Origin: Oceanobacillus halotolerans
GTDB taxonomy: Bacteria; Bacillota; Bacilli; Bacillales; Amphibacillaceae
Reading direction: 5' to 3'
Length of the DNA: 64,000 nt
Assembly: GCF_010993955.1 (NCBI RefSeq)
Contig: NZ_WIXL01000011.1
Coordinates: 1 to 64,000, forward strand
This document shows, piece by piece, positions 37,354-46,466 of this stretch. Made by a program: the position numbers and the translations under genes. Below the pieces are notes generated by a model. It ran no database searches, was not told the DNA's origin, and worked only from the letters and a program-made list of their open reading frames with translations. Every line of letters begins with the position of its first letter. Position 1 is the first letter of the stretch.

Positions 37354-38703
37354 ATGTCACATTTATCGTTTACATACGATAACGCAACACCATTTTTTTC
37401 AAACCATGAATTAGACCACTTAAAACCATACATTCGTACAGCTCACGAGCAACTACACCAAAAAACAGGGCCTGGTAATAATTTCTTAGGATGGTTAGGT
37501 TTGCCAAAGGCTTATGATAAAGAGGAATTCCAACGTATTAAAGGAGCTGCGAAGAAAATTCAACAAGACTCCGATGTACTACTTGTCATTGGTATTGGAG
37601 GATCATATTTAGGTGCTCGCGCCGCCATTGAGATGCTTACCCATTCCTTTCAAAACTTGTTATCAAAAGAACAGCGTAATACGCCACAAATTATATTTGT
37701 CGGCCATCACTTAAGCAGCACTTATATGAAAGAGCTTTTTGATATTCTCGAAAATAAAGATGTTACGATCAATGTTATTTCTAAAAGTGGGACAACCACT
37801 GAGCCAGCTATTGCATTCCGGATATTCAAGCAATTCTTACAGGATAAATACGGGACAGAAGAAGCAAAAAAACGCATTTATGCCACAACAGATAAAGAAG
37901 AAGGTGCCTTAAAGATGGTGGCAGACAAGGAAGGCTATGAAACTTTTGTTATTCCAGATGATGTAGGTGGGCGTTTTTCTGTCCTAACAGCTGTCGGTTT
38001 ATTACCAATCGCGGTAAGTGGTATTTCAATTGATAATATGATGGAAGGTGCAAAACAAGCACAAAACGATTTAGAGAATCCTAATCTTTCCGATAATCCA
38101 GCTTATCAATATGCAGCAATACGCAATATCCTATACAACAAAGGAAAAACAATCGAAATGCTTGTCAATTATGAACCACATCTACAATATGTATCAGAAT
38201 GGTGGAAACAACTATTTGGTGAAAGTGAAGGAAAAGATCAAAAAGGGATCTTCCCAGCCTCTGCAAATTTCACAACAGATCTCCATTCATTGGGACAATA
38301 TATCCAAGATGGACGTCGTGACCTATTTGAAACGGTTTTACACGTTTCAACCTCCGCAAAAGAACTGACATTAAAAAAAGATGATCAAGATTTAGATGGA
38401 CTAAATTACTTAGCGGACAAAACAATCCATGAAATTAATCAAAAGGCATATGAAGGAACATTATTAGCACATACTGATGGAGATGTTCCGAATCTTGTTA
38501 TCGAACTGCCAGCACTAGATGCATATACATTTGGTTATATGGTATATTTCTTTGAAAAAGCATGTGCTATTAGTGGATACTTACTAGGTGTGAATCCGTT
38601 TGACCAACCAGGTGTCGAAGCGTACAAGAAAAATATGTTTGCACTACTAGGTAAACCTGGTTTTGAAAAAGAAAAAGAAGCATTAGAAAATCGATTGAAA
38701 TAA
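37354..38703 (+). CDS. pgi: Glucose-6-phosphate isomerase
   Basis: 449 residues, the short Firmicute PGI. It interconverts glucose-6-P and fructose-6-P. Phosphate-binding [21 protein letters not shown] and the catalytic-Glu region [13 protein letters not shown] are present; a C-terminal Lys lies in [22 protein letters not shown] is strong. It follows yugI, as in the B. subtilis yug block, and has a clear terminator. Confidence 0.98.
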   Translation: MSHLSFTYDNATPFFSNHELDHLKPYIRTAHEQLHQKTGPGNNFLGWLGLPKAYDKEEFQRIKGAAKKIQQDSDVLLVIGIGGSYLGARAAIEMLTHSFQNLLSKEQRNTPQIIFVGHHLSSTYMKELFDILENKDVTINVISKSGTTTEPAIAFRIFKQFLQDKYGTEEAKKRIYATTDKEEGALKMVADKEGYETFVIPDDVGGRFSVLTAVGLLPIAVSGISIDNMMEGAKQAQNDLENPNLSDNPAYQYAAIRNILYNKGKTIEMLVNYEPHLQYVSEWWKQLFGESEGKDQKGIFPASANFTTDLHSLGQYIQDGRRDLFETVLHVSTSAKELTLKKDDQDLDGLNYLADKTIHEINQKAYEGTLLAHTDGDVPNLVIELPALDAYTFGYMVYFFEKACAISGYLLGVNPFDQPGVEAYKKNMFALLGKPGFEKEKEALENRLK

Positions 38704-38845
38704 GTAGGAGCTACGTTATGATCGTATGAGAGGAAAAACTATCTACACACGTTTGAAAAGTTATATATATTTTAAAAAAACATGTTTATATTTTTGATGA
38801 GTGGGTATAACTATAAATGTAAGACTTTCTCGTATTCCCCCTGTA

Positions 38846-38880
38846 AGCAAGGCGTTATTACGCTTTGCTTTTTTTTTGCA
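38846..38880 (+). terminator. Terminator of pgi, at the edge of repeat family I
   Basis: GCAAGGCGT and ACGCTTTGC form a stem with a TATT loop, followed by nine T. The T tract merges with GCACGTTAGGAAAG, the start of a dispersed repeat also found at 45001-45197. Confidence 0.85.
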
Positions 38881-39165
38881 CGTTAGGAAAGATAAAGTGA
38901 AACTTTAATCAGTGGGGGTTTCCTTTCCTCCCCCCACTGATGGTTAGTTGAACGAATCGGACATTTACGGGCAGTTTGATCCCCCCACTTATCTTTCTTG
39001 GAACTCCTAAGAAATCTTGAAGTGGGGGGGCTTACTGCCCGTTACATACGGGATAAAATTTTAGCTAAGAAGTGGATTCGACGTGGCTAAATTTTAATAT
39101 CCCAAGTATAAGAAAAACTAACACATTCGCTAAGGACGAGCGAATGTGTTAGTTTTTCTAACCTT
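38876..39165 (+). repeat. Repeat family I split by element B2
   Basis: GCACGTTAGGAAAG at 38879-38892 and AATTTTAGCTAAGAAGTGGA to ATGTGTTAGTTTTTCTAA at 39056-39161 are the two halves of one repeat. The uninterrupted version is on the minus strand at 45001-45197. The B2 element lies exactly between the halves. Confidence 0.8.
38894..39057 (+). repeat. Dispersed element family B, copy B2
   Basis: ATAAAGTGAAACTTTAATC, hairpin AGTGGGGG to CCCCCACT, AACGAATCGGAC, long hairpin with GGGCAG to CTGCCC, ending CGTTACATACGGGATAAA. It follows the pgi terminator and splits a family I repeat. Confidence 0.92.
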
Positions 39166-39237
39166 TTACTAAACAGATAACAACATTTCTAATCATATAT
39201 TCGATATAATAATTAATTAGAAGGAGGGTTCGAAAAT

Positions 39238-40419
39238 ATGAGTATTTTTGATACTGTACACGATCGTAAAAATACACGTTCAGTCAAATGGGATCTCGCA
39301 CCAACCATTTTCCAGGCTGATGATGTATTACCAATGTGGGTAGCAGATATGGATTTCAAAGCACCAGAAGAAGTCAATAGCGCGCTGATGGAGCGAGCAA
39401 AACATGGGATTTATGGGTATACTGCCATTGATGATGATGTTAACGATGCTGTTATGAATTGGTTACAAAAACGGCACCAATGGGAAATTAAAAAGGAGTG
39501 GATTTCCTATAGTCCAGGGGTTATAACAAGCTTACACATGGCAGTTCAGGCATTAACAGAACCCGGAGACGGTATTTTGATCCAAACACCAGTGTATACA
39601 CCCTTTTACAATGTCATTGAACAACATGATCGCAAAATCGTTAAAAATAAGCTTGTTTTAAACGATAATTATTATAAAATTGACTTTAAAGACTTTGAAG
39701 AAAAATTAAAGCAAGGCGTAAAAGCATTTATCTTGTGTTCTCCACATAATCCAGTCGGGCGTGTATGGAAAAAAGAGGAGCTAGAAGAAATGGCAAGACT
39801 CTGTTTAAAATATGATGTCATCATTTTTTCAGATGAAATCCATGCAGACCTCATTTATCCAGGTGAAAACCATATACCAATTGCTTCTCTCTCACCAGAA
39901 ATAGCAAAAAACACAGTAACATGTATGTCGCCTTCTAAAACATTTAATTTAGCAGGATTACAGGCATCCTATATTGTTACAGCAGACAAACAAAAGCGGG
40001 ATGCGGTCAATAAACATTTAGGTATACAAGGCCACCACATGCTGAATACAATGGGAAACACTGCAATGGAGGCAGCTTATCGCTATGGTGAGTCATGGCT
40101 TGATGAATTAAAACAAGTATTGTACAACCATAAAAATTATGTAACGGAAATGTTTGAGAAAAACACAACAAAATTAAAGGTCATTCGTTCAGAAGGTACA
40201 TACCTACTTTGGATCGACTGTAGTCGCCTGCAATTAGATAGTAAGCAGCTAAAACAATTTATGATTCAAAAAGCAAAAGTTGGCCTCAATACGGGCGTGG
40301 ATTACGGTTCTGAAGGGGAAAAATTCATGCGAATAAATATCGCATGTCCACGTAAAACACTAGAAGACGGAGTAAACCGAATTATTAATGCAGTAAACAA
40401 CCATACTAAAAAAAGCTAG
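39238..40419 (+). CDS. patB: PatB/MalY-type C-S beta-lyase aminotransferase
   Basis: 393 residues, fold type I PLP enzyme. The N terminus WVADMDFKAPEEV and the catalytic Lys in SPSKTFNLAGLQ are hallmarks of MalY/PatB. It cleaves cystathionine and related C-S bonds, giving homocysteine or thiols, pyruvate and ammonia. The SDEIHADLI segment carries the PLP-binding Asp. RBS AAGGAGGG is strong. It is monocistronic. Confidence 0.93.
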   Translation: MSIFDTVHDRKNTRSVKWDLAPTIFQADDVLPMWVADMDFKAPEEVNSALMERAKHGIYGYTAIDDDVNDAVMNWLQKRHQWEIKKEWISYSPGVITSLHMAVQALTEPGDGILIQTPVYTPFYNVIEQHDRKIVKNKLVLNDNYYKIDFKDFEEKLKQGVKAFILCSPHNPVGRVWKKEELEEMARLCLKYDVIIFSDEIHADLIYPGENHIPIASLSPEIAKNTVTCMSPSKTFNLAGLQASYIVTADKQKRDAVNKHLGIQGHHMLNTMGNTAMEAAYRYGESWLDELKQVLYNHKNYVTEMFEKNTTKLKVIRSEGTYLLWIDCSRLQLDSKQLKQFMIQKAKVGLNTGVDYGSEGEKFMRINIACPRKTLEDGVNRIINAVNNHTKKS

Positions 40420-40501
40420 TTAATTATGCTAGCAGAGCACGTAGTTCATAGTGTTTTTTTACAAACAAACTCACTCAAGCCAAAAACGCTTGGAAAAATT
40501 T

Positions 40502-40552
40502 GAACTGCACCTCGATTGTTTGAAACCTAACAATTGGAGGTGCAGTTTTTCT
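40502..40552 (+). terminator. Terminator of patB
   Basis: AACTGCACCTC and GAGGTGCAGTT form a long stem continued by GATTGTT and AACAATT, ending in TTTTTC. Confidence 0.9.
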
Positions 40553-40637
40553 ATGTTTATTTTTATTTTGTTTTTCCATCGCCATGAACATTTCAGAAAC
40601 TGAGCGGACAGATACTTTTTCAGGCCTTATCTGCTAT

Positions 40638-40812
40638 TTGATGAATCCTCTTTCCGCTATTCCCTGCAAATCGCTTGTTTGGAGCATGGATTAAGTTCCG
40701 CTATTCGCCTTTTTTACCCTCATATTACAGGGATTTTATGCAACTAACGGAACCTAAATTCATCTAGACCTCTAAAGTACCCCTTTTCTTAACAATAACG
40801 GAACGAGGATCC
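40638..40812. repeat. Dispersed repeat family D, copy 2
   Basis: GATGAATCCTCTTTCCGCTA, AAGTTCCGCTATTCGCC and the inverted AATAACGGAACGAGGATCC. Spacing is similar to the 34995-35180 copy. Confidence 0.65.
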
Positions 40813-40825
40813 GCACTACGCGTTT

Positions 40826-40988
40826 ATAAAGTGAAATTTCAATCAGTGGTGGTTTCCTTTCCTCCCCCACTGATGGTTAGTTGAACGAATCGGACATTTA
40901 CGGGCAGTTTGATCCCCCACTTATCTTTCTTGGATCTCCTAAGAAATCTTGAAGTGGGGGTTTTGCTGCCCGTTACATGCGGGATAAA
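40826..40988 (+). repeat. Dispersed element family B, copy B3
   Basis: ATAAAGTGAAATTTCAATC, hairpin ATCAGTGG to CCCACTGAT, GAACGAATCGGAC, long hairpin with GGGCAG to CTGCCC, ending CGTTACATGCGGGATAAA. It lies just past the sodC stop, between convergent patB and sodC. Confidence 0.92.
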
Positions 40989-41015
40989 TCGCTCTTCCCC
41001 CCAATAAGCCTTTCA

Positions 41016-41588
41016 TTATTCTTGCTGTTCTTCATTTGATTGTGTTGGATCAGTAGGAGAGTTAGTGGAATCTCCTTGATCCCTTTTAATTTCCCCACAA
41101 GCAATTCGAGCACCAGAATTACCACCAGGTTGACTTACACCGTCATCCTGATTTTCATGAATAACGATTGACGTTCCTTCACCTTCAAGAAGCGAGTTCT
41201 TCCCATCTAATAATGTAGCTTCAGGTATCGTCAAATCAGCATCCACTAGTCCGCCGCCATCTGCCTCTATATTTGGCATATCGCCTAAATGGGACCCTTC
41301 AGGATGCATTAAGCCATGTTCACTTCCATCTGGATTAAAATGATTTCCTGCACTTTTAAATTCTGGTCCTTCACATTTAGGGAATTCATGAACATGTATA
41401 CCATGATATCCTGGCTTTAGTCCTTCTAACTTCAGTTTGACTTCTACACCATCTGGACTTTCTTTTAATGCAGCTGTTCCAATCATATCTCCATCACTAT
41501 TATACATATCAATCGTTCTTGCAGTTTCCCCATTACTTTGACATGACATAAGAAAGATCAAAACAATAAGAAAAAACAGTCGTCGCAT
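41016..41588 (-). CDS. sodC: Cu/Zn superoxide dismutase-like lipoprotein
   Basis: 190 residues. A lipobox LMSC gives a lipid-modified Cys16, so it is anchored outside the membrane. The SOD core shows HVHE (two Cu ligands), GNHFNP (bridging His), HPEGSHLGD (two Zn His and the Asp follow in order) and VIHEN (fourth Cu His), plus the conserved Arg in SGARIACG. All ligands expected for an active enzyme appear present. A hydrophilic Asp/Asn/Gln tail of about 25 residues extends past the core. RBS AAAGGAG is good. Confidence 0.9.
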   Translation of the reverse strand: MRRLFFLIVLIFLMSCQSNGETARTIDMYNSDGDMIGTAALKESPDGVEVKLKLEGLKPGYHGIHVHEFPKCEGPEFKSAGNHFNPDGSEHGLMHPEGSHLGDMPNIEADGGGLVDADLTIPEATLLDGKNSLLEGEGTSIVIHENQDDGVSQPGGNSGARIACGEIKRDQGDSTNSPTDPTQSNEEQQE

Positions 41589-41679
41589 AAGGGTTCTCCT
41601 TTGTAGTTACTTTTAGTATAAGTATCTACCGGACGTAAGAAAGTTATGCTCTATACCTGAAGCAAGCAAAGAATCTCTT

Positions 41680-41874
41680 CTATGTTGACTTTTTATCTCG
41701 TTGTGTATGATCTAATTTATGCTCGTACTCCTTATCAATACGTGCTGCTTCTTTTTTGGAATTTTTATAAAAAAGATACATGACAACCGCAGCTCCGATA
41801 ACAAAAACAATTAACATCAGAATATCTGGAATATATTCTGTTTTATCTTCAGGGAAATAAAGAAATTCCATCAT
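41680..41874 (-). CDS. Small single-span membrane protein, unknown
   Basis: 64 residues. One hydrophobic span (about residues 16-36, ILMLIVFVIGAAVVMYLF) is followed by a charged Lys/Glu/Arg tail predicted to be cytoplasmic. AAGGAAGTG precedes two adjacent ATGs. It lies just upstream of sodC in the same direction, 91 bp away, so the two could be cotranscribed. I do not recognise a family. Confidence 0.6.
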   Translation of the reverse strand: MMEFLYFPEDKTEYIPDILMLIVFVIGAAVVMYLFYKNSKKEAARIDKEYEHKLDHTQRDKKST

Positions 41875-41996
41875 ACTTGATCACTTCCTTTTCCACAAAA
41901 TTATACCAAACTTTATTGTTTTTCTAAATGAGAAAAGGTTAGATTCGCGATTTAAACCTATTTCTGGCAAAATATAAACTAAAAGGAGGTTATGTT

Positions 41997-42389
41997 ATGG
42001 CTGAAGTAAACATAGGAGAAACAGTTCGTGCCCATTATAATTCAGGTACTTACATTGGAGAAGTGTTAGAAGATCGAGGTGATCGCTACTTAGTAAAAGT
42101 ACTTGCAGTCGATAAACATCCAATGCAAGGCGATATTCATCATCCTGGAGAAGTAGAGGGTGTATTTTTTCATGAGCGGAAAGCGTTAGCACAATATGAA
42201 AAAATGAACGTCAAAAAACCTGCCGTTAAACCGTATACAGGTGAAATACCATCATATAGTGATTCCCTTAAAGATGCAGTTAATACATTAAAAGAAAAGC
42301 TAAAAAAAGAAGATACATTGTTTAATCAAAAAGCGTTAGAAACCATTGAAGGATTAGAAGAGAAATTTTATACGAAAGGCTACTATTAA
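41997..42389 (+). CDS. kapB: Kinase-associated protein B
   Basis: 130 residues. The first 60 form an SH3-like beta barrel (GETVRAHYNSGTYIGEV, RYLVKVLAV); a charged helical C-terminal part follows. In B. subtilis KapB is needed for activation of KinB in the sporulation phosphorelay. KinB is not next to it here. A strong AAAGGAGG precedes the ATG. Convergent with the HPr gene, with a shared hairpin. Confidence 0.88.
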   Translation: MAEVNIGETVRAHYNSGTYIGEVLEDRGDRYLVKVLAVDKHPMQGDIHHPGEVEGVFFHERKALAQYEKMNVKKPAVKPYTGEIPSYSDSLKDAVNTLKEKLKKEDTLFNQKALETIEGLEEKFYTKGYY

Positions 42390-42398
42390 AACGTTAAT

Positions 42399-42430
42399 GT
42401 AAAAAGCTAGAGGCAAATCCTCTAGCTTTC
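42399..42430. terminator. Bidirectional terminator between kapB and HPr gene
   Basis: AAAGCTAGAGG and CCTCTAGCTTT flank a short loop, with A and T runs suitable for both directions. Confidence 0.85.
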
Positions 42431-42438
42431 ATATTTAC

Positions 42439-42702
42439 CTACTCGCCCAAATGCTCTTTAATTACCTCTGATATTCCGTTCATAGCTTCCTCTTCATCAC
42501 CACCATCCGTCTTAATGGTGATTTCTGCATCTTTTGGAATTCCAAGTGACATAACACCCATAATGGATTTTAAATTAACAGACTTTCCATTGAATTCTAT
42601 TTCCACTTCACTTTCAAATTGACCTGCTTTATTTACAAGCAATGTAGCTGGCCGTGCATGAACGCCAGTATCTGCAGTAATCCTAAATTTTTGCTCTTTC
42701 AT
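42439..42702 (-). CDS. ptsH: HPr-family phosphocarrier protein
   Basis: 87 residues. The catalytic phospho-histidine is His15 in GVHARPAT, and the HPr-kinase regulatory serine is Ser46 in LKSIMGVMSLG. Both sites present means HPr, not Crh, which has Gln at position 15. It would carry phosphate from enzyme I to sugar EII proteins and act with CcpA in carbon repression. No ptsI follows, unlike the usual ptsH-ptsI pair; a second HPr or Crh elsewhere is possible. RBS GAAGGGATG is fair. Confidence 0.9.
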   Translation of the reverse strand: MKEQKFRITADTGVHARPATLLVNKAGQFESEVEIEFNGKSVNLKSIMGVMSLGIPKDAEITIKTDGGDEEEAMNGISEVIKEHLGE

Positions 42703-42966
42703 AGTAATTCTTCATCCCTTCAGCAATAATTTCATTGTATGTACGAACAAAGCTTGTACATTTCTTATCGTTCCCAGTCTCTTTTAAATAAAACATAAAA
42801 TTATCCCACCTAAAAGTAAAAGGCTAACGAATATTATTATATCCAATAACAATTTGTTTGGAAACAAAAAACCCTTTTATTCGACATAATTTTTGACCCC
42901 ATTTGTTTTTACAAAATCAATATGATATTTTAAACAAGAAAGCACTATGAATAAGGAGGAACTGTT

Positions 42967-43674
42967 ATGAGTGTACATATTGGAGCACAACAAGGTGAAA
43001 TTGCAGATAAAATTTTATTACCAGGCGATCCGTTACGTGCAAAATTTATTGCCGAAACATTTTTGGAAGATGTCACACAATATAACCAAGTTCGTGGCAT
43101 GTATGGATACACAGGTACTTACAAAGGAGAACGTATCTCCGTTCAAGGCACTGGAATGGGTGTTCCGTCCATTTCCATTTATGTCAATGAGTTAATTCAA
43201 AGCTATGACGTACAAAAGCTTATTCGTGTTGGAACATGTGGTGCTCTTCAAAAAGATGTAAAGGTACGTGATGTGATCTTAGCACAAGGATCCACTACTG
43301 ATTCTCAAATAAATCGAATGATATTTAATGGTATTGACTATGCACCATTAGCTAATTTTGATTTGCTAAAAAATGCCTATGATGTTGGGGTAGAAAAAGG
43401 ACTAAACCTCAAAGTTGGAAACGTATTTACAAGCGATACGTTCTATCGTGACAATGCCCAAGAAGTAAATGAGCTACTCGCTAAATATAACGTTTTGGCC
43501 GTTGAAATGGAAACAACAGCATTGTATACACTTGCAGCAAAGTTTGATCGTCAAGCACTTTCTGTATTAACCGTATCGGACCATATTTTAACTGGGGAGG
43601 AAACAACAGCAGAAGAACGTCAAACTACCTTCAATGATATGATGGTGGTTGCCTTGGATGCAGCGATTAAATAA
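42967..43674 (+). CDS. deoD: Purine nucleoside phosphorylase (DeoD type)
   Basis: 235 residues. It cleaves purine (deoxy)nucleosides with phosphate. Landmarks are [13 protein letters not shown] at the N terminus, [19 protein letters not shown] and the VEMETTALY base-binding region, then VSDH with the catalytic Asp. Strong AAGGAGG site. Followed by a hairpin and bioY, which has its own operator, so it is probably monocistronic. Confidence 0.97.
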   Translation: MSVHIGAQQGEIADKILLPGDPLRAKFIAETFLEDVTQYNQVRGMYGYTGTYKGERISVQGTGMGVPSISIYVNELIQSYDVQKLIRVGTCGALQKDVKVRDVILAQGSTTDSQINRMIFNGIDYAPLANFDLLKNAYDVGVEKGLNLKVGNVFTSDTFYRDNAQEVNELLAKYNVLAVEMETTALYTLAAKFDRQALSVLTVSDHILTGEETTAEERQTTFNDMMVVALDAAIK

Positions 43675-43686
43675 GGAGAAAACAAA

Positions 43687-43719
43687 TTGCAGTTTTCGTC
43701 ATGAAAACTGCTTTTCTTC
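43687..43719 (+). terminator. Terminator of deoD
   Basis: GCAGTTTTC and GAAAACTGC pair round a short loop and are followed by TTTTC. Confidence 0.85.
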
Positions 43720-43726
43720 ACACCGT

Positions 43727-43778
43727 TTGTTAACCACAAAAATATTAAGTTGACAATTTTTGGCCATGTAGCTATGAT
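43727..43778 (+). promoter_or_regulatory. bioY promoter with BirA-type operator
   Basis: TTGTTAAC at 43727-43734 and GTTGACAA at 43749-43756 form an inverted repeat with a 14-bp spacer, the known BirA arrangement in Firmicutes. The right half overlaps the -35 TTGACA (43750-43755); the -10 TATGAT is at 43773-43778 after 17 bp. BirA bound with biotinyl-AMP should block initiation. Confidence 0.88.
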
Positions 43779-43800
43779 AGGATGAAAGGAGTGATATATT

Positions 43801-44397
43801 ATGAAAAAATTAAGGCCTATTGAACTGACATTTTGTGCTGTATTTGTATGTCTAATGGCTATTGGTGCCAATATCACTGTTTGGTTCCCTATGTTAGCGA
43901 TTCCAATTGGAGGAGCTACTGTTCCACTTTCATTGCAGACATTTATCGCAACCATTGCAGGGGTTATGCTTGGCCGTAAGCTCGGTAGTCTAGCAATGAT
44001 AACATACATATTAGTTGGTATAGCTGGGGTTCCTGTATTTGCAAAAATGGCTGCTGGTCCAATGGCACTTATTAATCCAACAGGTGGCTTTATCCTTTCA
44101 TTTGTATTGACAGCGTTCGTGGTCGGAGCAATTACACAGTATTGGCAAAAAGCATCAATTGCGATATATTCCTTTGCAGCATTAACCGGATTAGTGATTA
44201 ATTATATTTTTGGAGTTACCTATATGTATATTTCAATGAATACGTGGCTAGGACTAGATATATCCTATATGCTTGCATGGTCAGGAATGATTCCTTTTCT
44301 AATAAAAGATGCAGCATTAGCTGGAATTGCTGCTTTCTTTATGGTCAGCATTACAAAACGAATACCTAAACGTTGGTTACTAACAAATACCCCTTAA
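43801..44397 (+). CDS. bioY: Biotin ECF transporter S component
   Basis: 198 residues with about six membrane spans. BioY landmarks include GGATVPLSLQTF near the first third, the AGVMLGRKLG segment and GPTGG-like NPTGGFILSF. It takes up biotin, alone or with the shared Ecf energy module, which is outside the window. The BirA-type operator upstream supports the substrate. RBS AAAGGAGTG. Confidence 0.95.
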   Translation: MKKLRPIELTFCAVFVCLMAIGANITVWFPMLAIPIGGATVPLSLQTFIATIAGVMLGRKLGSLAMITYILVGIAGVPVFAKMAAGPMALINPTGGFILSFVLTAFVVGAITQYWQKASIAIYSFAALTGLVINYIFGVTYMYISMNTWLGLDISYMLAWSGMIPFLIKDAALAGIAAFFMVSITKRIPKRWLLTNTP

Positions 44398-44403
44398 TCA
44401 TCT

Positions 44404-44436
44404 TAAAGCAGGTTGTACGATACATCCTGTTTTTTT
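44404..44436 (+). terminator. Terminator of bioY
   Basis: GCAGGTTGTA and TACATCCTG pair imperfectly and are followed by seven T. Confidence 0.8.
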
Positions 44437-44522
44437 GTTGTATATGTTTTTTACATACTATGCTAAAATGAGACTAGTTTTTCAGCTAACAAACACTTGC
44501 ATGAAAGGATGTAATCGCACGA

Positions 44523-44996
44523 ATGGAACTATTTTCAAACTACCCACTTTGGGCTGCTTTAGTAGCGATAATCTTTGCACAAGTCGTTAAAATTCCTCTA
44601 CGCTACATCGTTACACGTGAATTTGATCTAGGACTAGCATTCAGCACTGGTGGAATGCCCAGTAGCCATTCAGCTGCAGTCGCAGCACTTTCAACAAGTG
44701 TAGGGATTATAGAAGGCGTTACATCAACCTTGTTTGCTATTTCATGTATATTCAGCATTATTATCATGTTTGATGCATCAGGTGTAAGAAGACAAGCAGG
44801 CGAACAAGCCGTTGTTTTGAACCAGTTAGCAAAAGATTTTCAATACTTTTTAGAAGAAGCAAAACAATGGAATCATAAAGCAGAATATGAAAAGAAAGAG
44901 GAACTGAAGGAATTATTAGGTCATCAGCCAATTGAGGTATTTTTTGGTGGGGTTACTGGAGTGATCATCGCTTTCCTATTATATCCTTTATTTTAG
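44523..44996 (+). CDS. yuiD: Divergent PAP2-family membrane protein YuiD
   Basis: 157 residues with three or four membrane spans. The conserved GGMPSSHSA segment and following SVGI are the divergent PAP2 (DUF212) signature; SSHSA matches the catalytic His motif of acid phosphatases. The substrate, perhaps a lipid phosphate, is unknown. A Glu/Lys-rich cytoplasmic loop precedes the last helix. Position before yuiC/yuiB/yumB/yumC matches the B. subtilis yui/yum block. Confidence 0.9.
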   Translation: MELFSNYPLWAALVAIIFAQVVKIPLRYIVTREFDLGLAFSTGGMPSSHSAAVAALSTSVGIIEGVTSTLFAISCIFSIIIMFDASGVRRQAGEQAVVLNQLAKDFQYFLEEAKQWNHKAEYEKKEELKELLGHQPIEVFFGGVTGVIIAFLLYPLF

Positions 44997-45000
44997 AAAA

Positions 45001-45197
45001 TTAGAAAACTTGGTATCGCCAAGCCTTTTCGGCGATAACCCTAGTTGCACTTATGCTTATGCTTTTCTATCTGCTTAGAAAAACTCGCATTCGCTCGTCT
45101 TTTAGTGAAGGTGTTAGTCTTTCTTATACTTGGGATATTAAAATTTTGCAACGTCGAGTCTACTTCTTGGTTAAAATTTTATACTTTCCTAACGTGC
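45001..45197 (-). repeat. Repeat family I/H, uninterrupted full copy
   Basis: Minus-strand reading: GCACGTTAGGAAAGTATAAA, ATTTTAACCAAGAAGTAGAC, AATATCCCAAGTATAAGAAA, GACGAGCGAATGCGAG, GCATAAGTGCAACTAGGG, CCAAGTTTTCTAA. It supplies the empty-site reference for the B2 insertion at 38894-39057. Its last modules recur at 10340-10430 and 24490-24600. Confidence 0.8.
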
Positions 45198-45247
45198 AAA
45201 AAAAGGAAGATGAATCCTTGCTAGAAGGTTCATCTTCCTTTTTATTA
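45195..45247 (-). terminator. Terminator of yuiC
   Basis: AAAAAGGAAGATGAATCCTT and AAGGTTCATCTTCCTTTTT form a long near-perfect stem with a T run on the minus strand. Confidence 0.92.
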
Positions 45248-45252
45248 TTCCA

Positions 45253-45948
45253 CTATTCTTTTAAAATTTGTTCCCGAAACACTTGTAATGATTCGGTTTC
45301 ATTAAGCTGCACAAGCTCTTCTTCTGTTAAACTACCGTCACCCCATTCAACGATATATACCTCAACTTCCTTTTTTCCCCATTTGGAATACACATCTTCA
45401 ACCGTTGGGTAATATAAGTCTATTTTGTTTCCTTTAATTGCGCCACCTTTATCAGCAACTATACCATATCCATAATCTGGTATATACATAATAGTTCCGA
45501 TTGGATATATGCTTAAATCAGCTGCAATAGTGGAGTATAAGTCTCGTTTTACTTTTACTCCAGAAAAGGTGATTCCATAATGTGGGTGGTCTGGTGTCTT
45601 TCCAGTTGATTCAACACCAGCGGTATAACCGGTTGCAACAACTGTTGCACTAGGATGCTGTTCTACATTAACAGCTTCTTCTAATGTTTTAGGTCCTTCT
45701 AATTGCTCACTGGAAATATATCGTTCTTTTTGTTTTAATGTATTTAAACCTTTTTCTTCTATAGCTAGCTGTCTATGACTGACAGAATGTGGGTATTGAT
45801 GTGATGATGTGTATTGTACATCATCCTCTACTACCCATGCTTGTACATCCCCAATGGTAAGATTCGAAATGGAATTCATTGTTGTATAGAATGCTCCACA
45901 AAATAACAAAGTCATTCCAATTCTTCTTAAATATTTTTTAATATTCAC
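45253..45948 (-). CDS. yuiC: YuiC-like 3D-domain protein, putative muralytic enzyme
   Basis: 231 residues from GTG 45948 after AGAGAGGTG; ATG codons further upstream lack a site. A single N-terminal membrane anchor or signal peptide is followed by a linker and a C-terminal 3D domain. That domain shows [40 protein letters not shown] and KIDLYYPT, with the three Asp positions that name it. B. subtilis YuiC (Sps family) is reported to act on peptidoglycan. Located outside the membrane. Confidence 0.88.
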   Translation of the reverse strand: MNIKKYLRRIGMTLLFCGAFYTTMNSISNLTIGDVQAWVVEDDVQYTSSHQYPHSVSHRQLAIEEKGLNTLKQKERYISSEQLEGPKTLEEAVNVEQHPSATVVATGYTAGVESTGKTPDHPHYGITFSGVKVKRDLYSTIAADLSIYPIGTIMYIPDYGYGIVADKGGAIKGNKIDLYYPTVEDVYSKWGKKEVEVYIVEWGDGSLTEEELVQLNETESLQVFREQILKE

Positions 45949-46021
45949 TGATAACACCTCTCTGGATGTCATCATTTCCAATCTAGCAATTTTTTATACA
46001 AATAATTTTGTAAAACTTGCT

Positions 46022-46333
46022 TTAAAACATCTGATAGCCACTTTTTCGCAGCATTTTAATAACAATACCAGATACAATTGTTCCTAGAAAGCCAGAACCA
46101 ATGGCAACGTAATCAAATACAGAAAGGTTTATGATTCGCTCAAATGCAGTTGGAAACGCATCGCCTGGACTGGTTATATACTCCATCGTACTAATATTAT
46201 CTACAATAATGACCATTATGACAATATAGAAACCTGCCATTAACCATGTACGTCTTAATAGCATGTTTAAAATAAATGCTAAGCCAAAAAAGATAACAAA
46301 ATATAATAATACAGCAACAAATGCTTGGATCAT
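46022..46333 (-). CDS. yuiB: YuiB-like membrane protein
   Basis: 103 residues from ATG 46333, 8 bases after AAGGAG. Three hydrophobic spans: residues about 2-22, 30-50 and 72-95. No catalytic residues stand out. It keeps the yuiB position between yumB and yuiC. Function unknown. Confidence 0.85.
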   Translation of the reverse strand: MIQAFVAVLLYFVIFFGLAFILNMLLRRTWLMAGFYIVIMVIIVDNISTMEYITSPGDAFPTAFERIINLSVFDYVAIGSGFLGTIVSGIVIKMLRKSGYQMF

Positions 46334-46396
46334 GGAAAACACTCCTTTTCATCGCAAGTCCAAATCTTACCCAACCATTATTATATCGTATAGAAA

Positions 46397-46430
46397 AAGC
46401 AAAGGCACTTATATTACCTTTGCTTATGAC
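46397..46430 (-). terminator. Terminator of yumB
   Basis: AGCAAAGG and CCTTTGCT arms with an AT-rich inner part; the minus-strand stem is followed by TTTTCT. Confidence 0.7.
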
Positions 46431-46466
46431 ATTAATAAAGGCTCCTTTCAAAAGCAAGTACTGTTA

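Noticed and set aside
43620-44009. Minus-strand frame of 129 codons over deoD end and bioY start
   Set aside because: It is antisense to two certain genes and to the BirA operator.
45053-45412. Plus-strand frame of 119 codons across the family I repeat and the yuiC end
   Set aside because: It spans a dispersed repeat and a terminator stem and is antisense to yuiC.
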